Counted from the stretch's first letter, positions 24,833 through 33,658 are shown. The stretch is DNA of 64,000 bases from an uncultured Oscillospiraceae bacterium (GCA_910587135.1 CAJULF010000007.1:21155-85154), one strand, 5' to 3'. Numbers and translations: made by a program. The notes: a model not told the origin generated them from the letters alone.

Positions 24833-25984
24833 ATGCTTGAATATTGTGTTTGCCCCAAGTGCGAGCGAATGATAATGCTTGACGGGGAGTTCCCCTCCGG
24901 CTTCTGCCTGTACTGCGGCACGCATATTTTGTATGCGGAGGCACGGGAGGAGCTTCTGGAGGGATTGAAAACCATTATCCCCGACGAACTGGTTCTTGAA
25001 GCCGACCTGAGCGAGCTTATAGAAGAGGACGGCGCGGGCGAGGATTCCTACGGTGTTTCGGAGTGCCGTGAGGAGGCTGACAAGGGTCATGAATATATGG
25101 GCAAGTGGGACTTTGAAAAGGCGTTCGCCTCCTATTCGAGGGCGCTTGAGTGGAGCCCGTTGGATTTTGAGAGTATGTGCGGGCGCATGACCGCGGGAAT
25201 ACTTCGCCTTAAGGACGTGGAGCAGTGGGAGGGCTATTTAAGCGACTGCATAGCGCTTATACGGTCGCAGGCAGACTGGAACATGGCGCAGAAAGCGCTG
25301 GAATATGCCTTGGATATAATGAGAAAATTCCTGTCAAAGGGCGGAAGATTTGTATCGCCGCACTATACGAGGGGATTTTTCGGTAAGCTGATGGAGAGCT
25401 TTCCCGTGTTGCGCAAGACCGCCTGTGATATATTCGCGCATTGCCTTAACGTTGCATACGCTCCCTTTACCGACGCGGCGCGTCTGGACCATGAAACCAC
25501 GCGCTTTGCGGTGGGAGATTATCCCGCCGAGCAGATAAAGGAGTACCGCCGCGGAATGCTGCTTGTTATACGGTATCACGAGGACAGTCACATAAAGGAG
25601 AGCCTGTGCCGTGCTCTTTATGTTTATGACAGAGCGGTGTGGCTGCGTAATAAGGATATTGCACGCATAAACGACGCGATAGAGCTTTGTGAAAGCGTGA
25701 CCGACGGCAGCTATCCCCCGCAGGACGTTAAAATAGTGATAGGCGCGATGTATGATTTTCTTATGATGGGCGGTCTGGAGCAGAATACCACGCCGCGGGA
25801 AAAGCGCCTGTTCCTGTCAAGAGTGTATACATACGAGCAGGTGAAAAGAATGGAGCGCTTTTTCGGCGGGTATCTGTTTTTTTATCAGCTTTACGGAGAA
25901 ATATATCTCATGCAGAAAAAATCCTCGCCGCTGTCCGCGGAGTATAAGCGTATACAGGAGAAGATAAAGCGGTTAAGTCCGTAG
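24833..25984 (+). CDS. Hypothetical protein with N-terminal zinc ribbon
   Basis: 383 aa; GAAAGGGG lies before the ATG. Residues 7-28 form a CPKC...CLYC zinc ribbon (Cys7, Cys10, Cys25, Cys28). After an acidic linker the remainder is helical and reads like TPR-type repeats, for example DKGHEYMGKWDFEKAFASYSRALEWSPLD. No signal peptide or membrane segment, so cytoplasmic. No enzymatic motif. It stands alone between an R1 element and a GNAT gene. Confidence 0.65.
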   Translation: MLEYCVCPKCERMIMLDGEFPSGFCLYCGTHILYAEAREELLEGLKTIIPDELVLEADLSELIEEDGAGEDSYGVSECREEADKGHEYMGKWDFEKAFASYSRALEWSPLDFESMCGRMTAGILRLKDVEQWEGYLSDCIALIRSQADWNMAQKALEYALDIMRKFLSKGGRFVSPHYTRGFFGKLMESFPVLRKTACDIFAHCLNVAYAPFTDAARLDHETTRFAVGDYPAEQIKEYRRGMLLVIRYHEDSHIKESLCRALYVYDRAVWLRNKDIARINDAIELCESVTDGSYPPQDVKIVIGAMYDFLMMGGLEQNTTPREKRLFLSRVYTYEQVKRMERFFGGYLFFYQLYGEIYLMQKKSSPLSAEYKRIQEKIKRLSP

Positions 25985-26034
25985 CTTATCGGCAGGATAA
26001 AAGGGAGGGATTTCGTAAAGAACGGGAGATCAGT

Positions 26035-26448
26035 ATGACAGTAAGATTCGGTTCCGATGATGACAAGAGGAAAATATTCGCAAAGCGTCCGCAGGCAGCC
26101 GGATTTTTTTCGGACGACGGATACTTTGTCGTGGCTGAGAATGACGATGATATCGCGGGATTTGCTGCGGTGTTCGGCAGGAAAATTCCCGCTCCCGTAG
26201 AGGAAACAGAGGCTTTCATAAATCTGATAGAGGTTTTCGAGGAGTATCAGAAAAGCGGAGTTGCTTCAATGCTGGTGCGGCATATTGCCGAAACGGAAAA
26301 GCCGAAAGGCACATATCAGGTCAGAGCGTACTGCGAAATCTCAAACGCCGCTTCTCACGCTTTGTGGCGAAAAAACGGCTTTGGGATATCTCCCGTAAAA
26401 ATGCAGGACGGCAGCATAGCGGGGTCATTCGTAACGCTGATTCTTTAA
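26035..26448 (+). CDS. GNAT-family N-acetyltransferase
   Basis: 137 aa with GGGAG before the ATG. The acetyl-CoA binding region is recognisable as FEEYQKSGVASMLVRHIAETEK (a variant of the Q/R-x-x-G-x-G/A loop) and the C-terminal NAASHALWRKNGFGISPVKM follows the usual GNAT end (N...A..LW.K.GF). Substrate unknown. The downstream remnant is not part of it. Confidence 0.75.
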   Translation: MTVRFGSDDDKRKIFAKRPQAAGFFSDDGYFVVAENDDDIAGFAAVFGRKIPAPVEETEAFINLIEVFEEYQKSGVASMLVRHIAETEKPKGTYQVRAYCEISNAASHALWRKNGFGISPVKMQDGSIAGSFVTLIL

Positions 26449-26474
26449 AGTCAGATTTAAATGAGGCGCACAAA

Positions 26475-26820
26475 ATGGAAAGCCCTTGAAAAACGATAAA
26501 GCTTTCCGATTTTGAGAATCATATGAGGCTGAATACCGTAATGCAGTTAAAGGCGCTTAACGATATTATGAAAAAACAAGTTGGATACTTATACGGCAAG
26601 CAGCGTTATGGTTTTAGGCGTAGCGGGCGGTAACGGTCTTGAAAATATCGATGTAAAAAAATACTCCGCTGTTTACGGCGTAGATGTAAATTCCGATAAG
26701 GAGCTGGGGCTGACGCATATTTTTCTGCTGACAGATAACAATGTACCGGCATATGAGTTTTACAAAAAGTGCGGATTTTATGAGCTGAAAAGAAATGCAG
26801 CTTTTGCCAAAGAGTTGTAA
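26475..26820 (+). pseudogene. Decayed methyltransferase fused to a GNAT C-terminus
   Basis: From the ATG at 26475 the frame reads MESP, a TGA stop (26487), then KTIKLSDFENHMRLNTVMQ. It shifts by one base near 26580 into the frame LDTYTASSVMVLGVAGGNGLENIDVKKYSAVYGVDVN, a typical SAM-methyltransferase motif I region. At about 26695 this changes abruptly into a GNAT-type end (GLTHIFLLTDNNVPAYEFYKKCGFYEL). So there is one nonsense codon, one frameshift and one deletion junction. No function expected. Confidence 0.75.
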
Positions 26821-26821
26821 G

Positions 26822-26975
26822 AGTCTGTTTAACATCGTCCGAAGCATAGTCTTTACCCGTTTTTCCGCGCCGTACTCAGGCAATTTACAGTACATCTGCG
26901 AAAAATTGCCGCAGTTCAACGCGAAAATCCGGGCAAATCCGGCACTTCTCCGGGTACCAAACAAGCTCTAAAACA
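26822..26975. repeat. R4 repeat element, copy 1
   Basis: From GAGTCTGTTTAACATC to GGTACCAAACAAGCTCT. The ends and the CTGCGAAAAATTGCC body match the copy at 39472-39659. Confidence 0.65.
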
Positions 26976-27040
26976 GGCTTCAAGCGGCATTCTGCGAATT
27001 GAGCCGCCGCAGCGCGAAAATTCAAATTAAGATAAGGAGA
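26976..27040 (+). repeat. R3 repeat, right-end fragment
   Basis: GAATTGAGCCGCCGCAGCGCGAAAATTCAAATTAAGATAAGGAG is the right end of R3 and again ends in the ribosome site of the next gene. Confidence 0.65.
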
Positions 27041-27045
27041 AAATC

Positions 27046-27501
27046 ATGGCTAATATTGAGAAACTCACCCGCGAGTATGGGAAAGTATTATGGACGGGCA
27101 AGAAGTGCATTCTCGGAATGCCGATATCGTTCACGCGGTATATACTTACGGATACGCGGCTGATAACGCGCGTCGGATTGCTTAATTTAAAGGAGGACGA
27201 GGTTGAGCTTTATCGGGTGTTCGATAAGTCGGTTAGCCTGTCGCTGGGGCAGAGGATAGTTGGCTGCGGGACGATAAAGCTGCTTGCCAAGGACAGCGAC
27301 ACGCCTGTAAAGGAGATGAAGTCGGTGAAAAAACCGCGCGAGGTAAAGCGCCTGCTTGACGAGGCAATTCATGTGCAGAGGGATAAATACTTGGTGCGCG
27401 GCAAGGATATGGTGGGTGTGAACGTGTCGGACAACGACAGCGACGGCAGCGGAATACTTGACGATCCGGAACGAGCCGAATGCCGGAATTGCACTGAATA
27501 A
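27046..27501 (+). CDS. PH-domain protein (hypothetical)
   Basis: 151 aa, cytoplasmic (no signal or membrane segment). The N-terminal about 110 residues resemble a bacterial PH (bPH2-like) domain: RYILTDTRLITRVGLLNLKEDEVELYRVFDKSVSLSLGQRI, with a typical GTIKLLAKD strand. The last about 35 residues are polar and probably disordered. The start is fixed by TAAGGAG 7 nt upstream, from an R3 fragment. Role unknown. Confidence 0.7.
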   Translation: MANIEKLTREYGKVLWTGKKCILGMPISFTRYILTDTRLITRVGLLNLKEDEVELYRVFDKSVSLSLGQRIVGCGTIKLLAKDSDTPVKEMKSVKKPREVKRLLDEAIHVQRDKYLVRGKDMVGVNVSDNDSDGSGILDDPERAECRNCTE

Positions 27502-27543
27502 GGAAAAAATCCCGAAAAAACAGAAAAATCTTTCAAAAAGCAC

Positions 27544-27572
27544 TTGAAATTTAATCGGTAATGTGGTATAAT
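27544..27572 (+). promoter_or_regulatory. Promoter of secG
   Basis: TTGAAA (27544-27549), 17 nt, TATAAT (27567-27572). Confidence 0.7.
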
Positions 27573-27641
27573 TTTAAGGTATGATATACATAGAAATATA
27601 AATTGAATCGGCTGAAATGCCTTTTGGAGGAAAACAGAGAA

Positions 27642-28085
27642 ATGGGAATTTTTGAAATAATAAGCGCGATAATACTTATTGTCGCTTGCGTGTTTATTGT
27701 AATAGTTATATTGATGAAAGAAACCAAAACCCAGATGTCCCAGACGATCTCGGGAAACAGCTCCGACAGCTTCTATCAGAAGAATTCGGGCAGAACCAAG
27801 GAAGCGATGCTTAACAAGGCTACCATAACGGCTGCGGTTGTGTTCTTTGTGCTGGCGGTAGCGGTTAATGTCATCAATGTTTATTTCGGCGGCTCCAAGG
27901 ATAATATAGATTCCTCGTCAAATTCATCGGTTTCCGATGAGGTGAGCAACGTGGACGATATGAGCGGCATTGATCTGGCGGGAACAGCCGAGGGAAGCTC
28001 TGTCGCAACAGGCGAAGCGGGCGGAACAACTGATTCGGGCGCTTCGGGCGAGGACAGCTCCTCAGCTCCGACTACGGCGGAGTAA
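27642..28085 (+). CDS. secG: Preprotein translocase subunit SecG
   Basis: Small membrane subunit that assists SecYE/SecA transport. The ATG at 27642 has GGAGG 11 nt upstream and begins the conserved MGIFEII; an earlier in-frame start lacks a site. 147 aa: two membrane segments (about 4-26 and 61-83) around the family loop ETKTQMSQTISGNSSDSF...TKEAMLNKAT, then a Ser/Gly/Thr/Asp-rich tail of about 60 residues that is longer than usual. Terminator follows. It lies upstream of rnr, as commonly seen in Firmicutes. Confidence 0.93.
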   Translation: MGIFEIISAIILIVACVFIVIVILMKETKTQMSQTISGNSSDSFYQKNSGRTKEAMLNKATITAAVVFFVLAVAVNVINVYFGGSKDNIDSSSNSSVSDEVSNVDDMSGIDLAGTAEGSSVATGEAGGTTDSGASGEDSSSAPTTAE

Positions 28086-28100
28086 AAATAATGCTGATTC

Positions 28101-28127
28101 GGACAGGCATCAACGCCTGTCCTTTAT
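28101..28127 (+). terminator. Terminator of secG
   Basis: GGACAGGC (28101-28108) pairs with GCCTGTCC (28115-28122), followed by TTTATT. Confidence 0.85.
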
Positions 28128-28162
28128 TGTATATTTACGGGAACGGAGCAGCGGCAGAAAGT

Positions 28163-28503
28163 AGAACTTGTTCTCATAGCCCGAAATGCTTGGATAACGA
28201 AGCAAATTCCACGCATTTTGAGGCGGTTTTTCGCAGGCGTACTGTATGTGCGTTAAGGCAACACCGCACAAAGCTTGTGCGCAGATTGCGCCGTCAGGTT
28301 TTTTGTCAGATTGTACAAGCTCGACGCCGGCGGGCTGACGCCCGCCAAGGAGAACTTGTGCAATATGACGGAAAATATGCAAGCAAGATGCGTGCAAAGC
28401 GCGAAGCGCGGGCTTTGTGCGGTGTTGCCTTAAGAAAAACCAACGAAGAAAGGTGTGGAATTTGCCGTTAGACAAGCGTTGAGCGGCTATGAGAACAAGT
28501 TCT
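28163..28503. repeat. R6 repeat element, complete copy carrying a nested R1
   Basis: Perfect 19-bp terminal inverted repeats: AGAACTTGTTCTCATAGCC at 28163-28181 and its complement ending at 28503. An R1 element occupies the middle. Confidence 0.8.
28256..28431. repeat. R1 miniature inverted-repeat element, copy 3 (nested in R6)
   Basis: 176 bp, inverted relative to copies 1 and 2, with perfect ends AAGGCAACACCGCACAAAGC and its complement. It interrupts the R6 element, so R1 moved after R6 was in place. Confidence 0.85.
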
Positions 28504-28595
28504 TATAAAAGCGGGCGCGGCGGGAAATAATAAAGGTTATAGGAGCGCCGCTTAAATTTTGAAAGGAGAAGCGCTCACGAACGGAGCGGAGAGTT

Positions 28596-30728
28596 ATGAA
28601 CAAATTTAAACGTCACATTATTTTAGCGCTGTATCAGGCGGGCGAAGAGGGTATGACCCGAAAAGAGTACATCAAGAAGTACGAACTGTCCAAAAAATCG
28701 GTCAAAAAGCTGGACGATTACCTCTCGGAGATGAAGAAATACGGGGACATAAGCTGCAAAAAGGAACGATGGCGGCTGAAGAACGTCGGAATGTATTTTG
28801 AGGCTGTCGTTACGCGCGTATCGCAGAAATCGGGCTTTATAACCCAGCAGGGGGATTGCCCGACGGAATATTTCGTGCGCGGGCGCGATCTGTTGGGTGC
28901 TGTCCCGGGGGACGTTGTGCTGGCGAAAATGGTTTCCAACGCGGATATAGACCTGCACCATTGCCCAGAAGCAACGGTGCTGGAGATCTTGCAGCCGAGC
29001 GATATGCTGATGACAGGCGTAATAGTCGAAGAGAACGGCAAGCTGCTTGTGCTTCCCGACAAGCTGTGCGGCGAGCCGCTCGGGATATCGGGCGGAAAAA
29101 AGGGTCTTGTTGTTGGAGAAAAGGTGGTATTTTCCGTCAAGCACCGCGGAGAGCATCATTATGAGCATATCGTATCCGTTGAGGACTCGTTCGGGTCGTG
29201 CGAAAACGCGCGTGCGGGAGCGGAGGCGTATATGGCGGCGAACGGACTTCATACAGAGTTCCCCGATGAGGTGCTGTTTGAAGCGTCGAGGCTGAATATA
29301 GACGACCCCGACCCCGATGAGGCGGCGCGCCGCCTTGATCTGCGCGGCGAACCGATTTTCACCATCGACGGCGCGGACACCAAGGATATCGACGACGCGA
29401 TAAGCATTTCCCGCGCGGAGGGCGGCTATAAGCTGGGCGTGCATATCGCGGACGTGTCACATTATGTAAAGAAGGGCAGTAAGCTTGACGAGGAAGCTTT
29501 TTTCCGCGGAACGTCCATATATTACGCGGACAGAGTGGTTCCTATGCTCCCCAAGGAGCTGTCAAACGGGATTTGCTCTCTTAACCCCAACGTCGACAGG
29601 CTCGCGTTCTCCTGCCTTATGGAGGTAAGCGGTGACGGAAAGCTGCTGAAATACCGTTTTGAGAAAACGGTGATACGAAGCCGCGTAAAGGGCGTGTATT
29701 CCGAGGTAAACAGGATAATAGACGGCACGGCGGACGACGGGATAAAGGAGAAATACGCGCGGGTAATCGACAGGATACCCGTGATGAGGGAGCTTGCGGA
29801 GATACTGGAAAAGAACAGGATAGCCCGCGGCGCACCCGAGATCGACACCACGGAATCAAAGATAATAACCGACGAAAACGGCGTATGCGTTGACGTAAAG
29901 CCGCGCGAAAGAGGTGTGGCGGAGGGTATCATAGAGGAGTTTATGCTGATGGCTAACAACGCGGCGGCTGCTCTGGCTATGAAAGAAAAAATCCCGTTTG
30001 TGTACCGCGTTCACGAAGCTCCGCCCGCGGATAAGCTGATAGCGCTGAACGAAACTCTCACGGCACTTGGGGTAAATCCCGAGGGCATAGGCGAGAACTC
30101 TACCGCGGCGGATCTTGCGGGAATTATCCGAGAAAACAAGGACAGCGAAAAGTACACCGTTATCAACAGGATAATACTGCGTTCGATGATGAAAGCAAAA
30201 TATTCCCAGGAGCCGCTTGGACATTACGGTCTTGTAATGCCCGAGTACGCGCACTTCACCTCTCCGATACGGCGCTATGCGGATCTGTCCATTCACCGCA
30301 TACTGACGGATTACGTGTACGCTTTAAGCACTGAGAAGATATGCAAGCGTTACGGCGATTTCGCTAACCGCGCGTCGCTTCAAGCGTCAAACACCGAGCT
30401 TTCCGCGATACACTGTGAGCGCGAGTGCGAAAATCTGTATATGGCGGAATATATGAAAGGGCACGTCGGAGAGGAGTTCAACGGCTTCATCTCGGGAGTA
30501 AGTCCATCGGGGATATTTGTTGCGCTGGAGAACACCGTTGAGGGAATGATACCCGTAAGCTCGCTGCCGCTCGGCGAGTACGAGGTAAAGCACAGCGTGA
30601 TATTGACGGGAGCCGCCGACGGCACTGTTTACACGGTGGGCGATAAGGTAAGAGTAAAGTGCGCGGGCGTTAATGTAAACGGCGGGTTTATCGATTTTGA
30701 TTTTGCGGGGAAAAGTGAAACGCATTAA
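28596..30728 (+). CDS. rnr: Ribonuclease R (3'-5' exoribonuclease)
   Basis: Degrades structured RNA processively; also acts in trans-translation. 710 aa. Order: N-terminal winged helix (about 1-70), cold-shock OB domains (about 70-230), RNB catalytic domain (about 235-570) with the conserved Asp-rich IDGADTKDIDDAISI, HIADVSHYVKKG, and HYGLVMPEYAHFTSPIRRYADL, and a C-terminal S1 domain (about 620-700, GEEFNGFISGVSPSGIFVALENTVEGMI). The usual Lys-rich end is absent. It follows secG, as in many Firmicutes; smpB and ssrA are not in this window. Confidence 0.95.
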   Translation: MNKFKRHIILALYQAGEEGMTRKEYIKKYELSKKSVKKLDDYLSEMKKYGDISCKKERWRLKNVGMYFEAVVTRVSQKSGFITQQGDCPTEYFVRGRDLLGAVPGDVVLAKMVSNADIDLHHCPEATVLEILQPSDMLMTGVIVEENGKLLVLPDKLCGEPLGISGGKKGLVVGEKVVFSVKHRGEHHYEHIVSVEDSFGSCENARAGAEAYMAANGLHTEFPDEVLFEASRLNIDDPDPDEAARRLDLRGEPIFTIDGADTKDIDDAISISRAEGGYKLGVHIADVSHYVKKGSKLDEEAFFRGTSIYYADRVVPMLPKELSNGICSLNPNVDRLAFSCLMEVSGDGKLLKYRFEKTVIRSRVKGVYSEVNRIIDGTADDGIKEKYARVIDRIPVMRELAEILEKNRIARGAPEIDTTESKIITDENGVCVDVKPRERGVAEGIIEEFMLMANNAAAALAMKEKIPFVYRVHEAPPADKLIALNETLTALGVNPEGIGENSTAADLAGIIRENKDSEKYTVINRIILRSMMKAKYSQEPLGHYGLVMPEYAHFTSPIRRYADLSIHRILTDYVYALSTEKICKRYGDFANRASLQASNTELSAIHCERECENLYMAEYMKGHVGEEFNGFISGVSPSGIFVALENTVEGMIPVSSLPLGEYEVKHSVILTGAADGTVYTVGDKVRVKCAGVNVNGGFIDFDFAGKSETH

Positions 30729-30779
30729 GAACACTCTCATCAAAGGTCAAAGCGTTTTAAAACCGAAGCATCGCAAAAA

Positions 30780-30922
30780 TGAACAGCAAAGGCGCTGAAA
30801 GCAGATGTCAGGTGACCGCCAACGCAGGAAATTTTTTGCGAGAGCCTGCCACGGTGCGCTTCGCGCAGCGGAGCGCACCGTGGCAGGCGGGTCGCGGAAA
30901 ATTTCAAATTTAAATAAGGAGA
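30780..30922 (+). repeat. R3 repeat element upstream of the GH43 gene
   Basis: Includes CGCCAACGCAGGAAATTTTTTGCG, a long palindrome around GCCTGCCACGGTGCGC, and the right end CGCGGAAAATTTCAAATTTAAATAAGGAG, which supplies the ribosome site of the next gene. Confidence 0.75.
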
Positions 30923-30928
30923 TTTAAA

Positions 30929-32413
30929 ATGAGGTATTCCAATCCGGTAGTAAAGGGATTTTATCCCGACCCGAGCGTATGCTCCGCAAACGGAAAGTAT
31001 TATATGGTGTGCAGTTCGTTTCAGTATTTTCCGGGAGTACCGCTTTTTGAAAGCGAGGATCTGGTAAACTGGGAGCAGATAGGGCACGTTCTCACGCGCA
31101 AAAGTCAGGTCATGCTTGAGGGTATAAACAGTTCGGGAGGGGTATTTGCGCCAACGATAAGATACAACGACGGGCGGTTTTATATGGTCACGACCAACGA
31201 CACCACTCATCAGAATTTTTATGTTTATACCGATGATATTTACGGAGAGTGGAGCGAGCCTGTCTATGTTGAGCAGGACGGTATCGACCCGTCGCTGTTT
31301 TTCGAGGACGGTCACGCGTATTTTATGAGCAACGGCACCGACAGCAAGGGTGTCGGCGGCGTTGTACAGTGCGAAATAGACATTGCCACAGGCAGCAAGC
31401 TGACCGAGAGCCGCTGTATATGGCAGGGCTCGGGCGGAAGATTTCTCGAAAGCCCTCATTTGTATAAGATAAACGGTACATATTATTTAATGGCAGCCGA
31501 GGGCGGCACGGAGTACGGTCACATGATAACCCTTGCGCGCGGTGATTCGGTGTGGGGAGATAAGGGCGAGAAATTCACGACTTGCCCCGATAACCCGATA
31601 ATAACGAACAGGAACAAAGCACCCTGCATAATTCAGGGTATAGGGCACGGCGATCTGATATGCGATAAAAACGGCGATTGGCATATTCTGTGTCTTGGTT
31701 TCCGTCAGCAGGGCGATTGGATGCCGTATCATAACTTAGGGCGCGAGGTGTTCATGGTTCCGGTAACTTTCACCGAGGACGGTTGGTTTTACGCGGGAAT
31801 TGACAAAACCGCTGAGGACAGCTACGAGATAAAGGGTGATTTCATTCAGCGAGAGAAAAGGCAATACACCTTTGAGAACACGGATTGGAGCAAGGATTGG
31901 TGCTTCCTGCGCCACCCCGATATGAATAATTACAAGCTTTCCGACGGTAAAGCGGTGCTGCACGGTACGGATAAAACGCTTGACGATGTGGCTTCTCCCA
32001 CTTTTATAGCCTTGCGTCAGCGCGAATTTAACGGCGAACTTACTGTTAAAGTTAAACTGACAGACGGCGAAGCGGGAATCACGGCGTTCATGTGTGAAAG
32101 TGAGCATTACGATATCGCCGTAAGAAAAACGGAGAGCGGATATGAAGCGGTGGAAAAGCTGAATATCGGCGATATCAAGCACATACAGAACAGCATTCCT
32201 CTTGAAAGCGGCGAGGTCACTCTCAAGCTTTATATGAGCAATTATTCATACCGCTTTGTGGTGGTTACGGAAAACGGCGAGACAGCTCTCGGTTCGGCGC
32301 AGGCGAAATATCTCACCAGCGAGGTGTCGGGCGGGTTCACCGGAGTAGTCCTCGGCTTGTACGCGGTGGGCGGCAGCGCGGAATTTACCGATTTTGAATG
32401 CACATATAAATAA
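30929..32413 (+). CDS. Glycoside hydrolase family 43 (beta-xylosidase/arabinofuranosidase-like)
   Basis: 494 aa, no signal peptide, so it acts inside the cell on imported oligosaccharides. Five-bladed propeller with the three GH43 acids: YPDPSV (Asp14, base), DGIDPSLF (Asp, pKa modulator) and FLESPHLYK (Glu, acid). The C-terminal about 170 residues form a beta-sandwich of the type found in GH43 xylosidases. Likely substrates are xylo- or arabino-oligosaccharides; the exact one cannot be read. The ribosome site comes from an R3 element. Confidence 0.88.
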   Translation: MRYSNPVVKGFYPDPSVCSANGKYYMVCSSFQYFPGVPLFESEDLVNWEQIGHVLTRKSQVMLEGINSSGGVFAPTIRYNDGRFYMVTTNDTTHQNFYVYTDDIYGEWSEPVYVEQDGIDPSLFFEDGHAYFMSNGTDSKGVGGVVQCEIDIATGSKLTESRCIWQGSGGRFLESPHLYKINGTYYLMAAEGGTEYGHMITLARGDSVWGDKGEKFTTCPDNPIITNRNKAPCIIQGIGHGDLICDKNGDWHILCLGFRQQGDWMPYHNLGREVFMVPVTFTEDGWFYAGIDKTAEDSYEIKGDFIQREKRQYTFENTDWSKDWCFLRHPDMNNYKLSDGKAVLHGTDKTLDDVASPTFIALRQREFNGELTVKVKLTDGEAGITAFMCESEHYDIAVRKTESGYEAVEKLNIGDIKHIQNSIPLESGEVTLKLYMSNYSYRFVVVTENGETALGSAQAKYLTSEVSGGFTGVVLGLYAVGGSAEFTDFECTYK

Positions 32414-32460
32414 GAGAGCGATAAAAATTGGTTTATCTGTGCAGCGCAAAGGAAAACAGT

Positions 32461-32967
32461 ATGGATTTTGATGAATTTTACAGAGCTCTGGAGCGTCTGA
32501 AAAAGGACGGAGAGACAGTGAATGCTTACGGCGGCTCGGAGAAGGATATCGACCACCCCGACGGATCGGTTTTAAATGATATTATGGAACATATCTGTGA
32601 AAAATACCCGAACGAAAGACCCATATGGATGGAAGCCTTTTATCAGGTGTTTAACTGGCAGTACAGCGCAATGTATGAGGGTTTGGCGGGGTATTATGAT
32701 AATTTTTACGGAGAATCCGATTATCGTAAAATTACCGCGACTGCGGAGTTTTTAAAGGAGAATGGATACGCGGTCGTTGCCGAACAATACATATCGGGAA
32801 TTGTTGAATGCAAACGTTACGAGTATCCGCCCGAAAAAAGGGAACTCGCAAAAAAAATCGAGCTATGTGTGGATTGGAATACCGAGCCCGTGTGGGAATT
32901 TTATCTTGATATTCTTGAAAAGCACAGGAATTACTGGAATGAAATTCAGTGGACAAAAAATGAATAA
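32461..32967 (+). CDS. Hypothetical protein
   Basis: 168 aa from the ATG at 32461, with AAAGGA upstream. Soluble, acidic and aromatic-rich (IWMEAFYQVFNWQYSAMYEGLAGYYDNFYG), mostly helical. No recognised family. Its stop overlaps the start of the flavoprotein gene by 8 nt, so they are coupled. Confidence 0.55.
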   Translation: MDFDEFYRALERLKKDGETVNAYGGSEKDIDHPDGSVLNDIMEHICEKYPNERPIWMEAFYQVFNWQYSAMYEGLAGYYDNFYGESDYRKITATAEFLKENGYAVVAEQYISGIVECKRYEYPPEKRELAKKIELCVDWNTEPVWEFYLDILEKHRNYWNEIQWTKNE

Positions 32968-33499
32968 AATTGTAGTTTTAATCGGCAGCATGAGAAAAGG
33001 CGGCAATACAGACCTGCTTGCGCGGGCATTTGCGGAGGGCGCGGGGAAATCAAACGAAGTGGAAATAATATCCGTTGCCGACTATAAGGTTAATCCCTGC
33101 ATCGGCTGCAATTCATGCTTTACAAGAGAGGATAAATCTTGTTTTCAGAATGACAATATGGCTGCAATATATGATAAATTAAGAACAGCCGATATTGCGG
33201 TCATAGCATCGCCTGTGTATTTTTACGGTATCAGCGCGGAACTGAAAGCGATCATTGACAGACTGCATAATCCAATGAGAAATGAATTCAGAATAAAGAA
33301 GCTTGCCTTGCTGCTTGTAGGTGCCGCAACATTACCTAATTTGTTCGAGCCCATCAAATTGCAGTATCAGATGATACTTGACTTCTTTCACTTAGAAAAT
33401 ATAGGAACGGTTTTGGTGGGCGGAGTTAAGGAAAAGGGCGATATTATGGGAAATGCGGCGTTAAAAGAAGCATATGACCTGGGCTTTTCAATTAAATAA
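32960..33499 (+). CDS. NADPH-dependent FMN reductase-like flavoprotein
   Basis: 179 aa. Flavodoxin-like fold with the FMN phosphate loop VLIGSMRKGGNTD and the second loop ASPVYFYGISAELKAIIDR. The pair CIGCNSCF plus a later Cys (KSCF) matches iron-sulfur flavoproteins or related oxidoreductases. The ATG at 32960 lies inside the end of the preceding gene without a strong ribosome site, so translation is probably coupled. Likely a cytoplasmic electron-transfer or quinone/flavin reductase; substrate unknown. Confidence 0.85.
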   Translation: MNKIVVLIGSMRKGGNTDLLARAFAEGAGKSNEVEIISVADYKVNPCIGCNSCFTREDKSCFQNDNMAAIYDKLRTADIAVIASPVYFYGISAELKAIIDRLHNPMRNEFRIKKLALLLVGAATLPNLFEPIKLQYQMILDFFHLENIGTVLVGGVKEKGDIMGNAALKEAYDLGFSIK

Positions 33500-33585
33500 T
33501 AAAGTTTACGGGAACATTTTCTTTTGGCAAAACCGTTTTGAAATTCACTTTAATTACCAAAATATATAAATAAATTCCCAACATC

Positions 33586-33614
33586 TTGAAAACGTTTTCA
33601 GGATATGATATACT
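33586..33614 (+). promoter_or_regulatory. Promoter with cre/LacI-type operator for the GH26-like gene
   Basis: TTGAAA (33586-33591), 17 nt, TATACT (33609-33614). The perfect palindrome TGAAAACGTTTTCA (33587-33600) covers the -35 and spacer, and TTGAAAACGTTTTCA fits the CcpA cre consensus fully. A repressor bound here would block the polymerase, indicating sugar-responsive control. Confidence 0.75.
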
Positions 33615-33658
33615 TGTTTCAGCAGCGGGGCAAGCCCGTATTAAGGAGGACAATGGAT

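Noticed and set aside
26581..26820. A separate short gene starting with TTG
   Set aside because: It is the second half of a decayed methyltransferase joined to a GNAT end; there is no ribosome site.
28091..28475. Open frames on both strands at 28.1-28.5 kb
   Set aside because: They lie entirely within the nested R6/R1 repeats, and translations match those of other R1 copies in different frames, so they are repeat artefacts.
32762..32959. N-terminal extension of the flavoprotein
   Set aside because: It overlaps the preceding gene by about 200 nt in another frame and does not resemble the family; ATG 32960 begins the flavodoxin-like strand.
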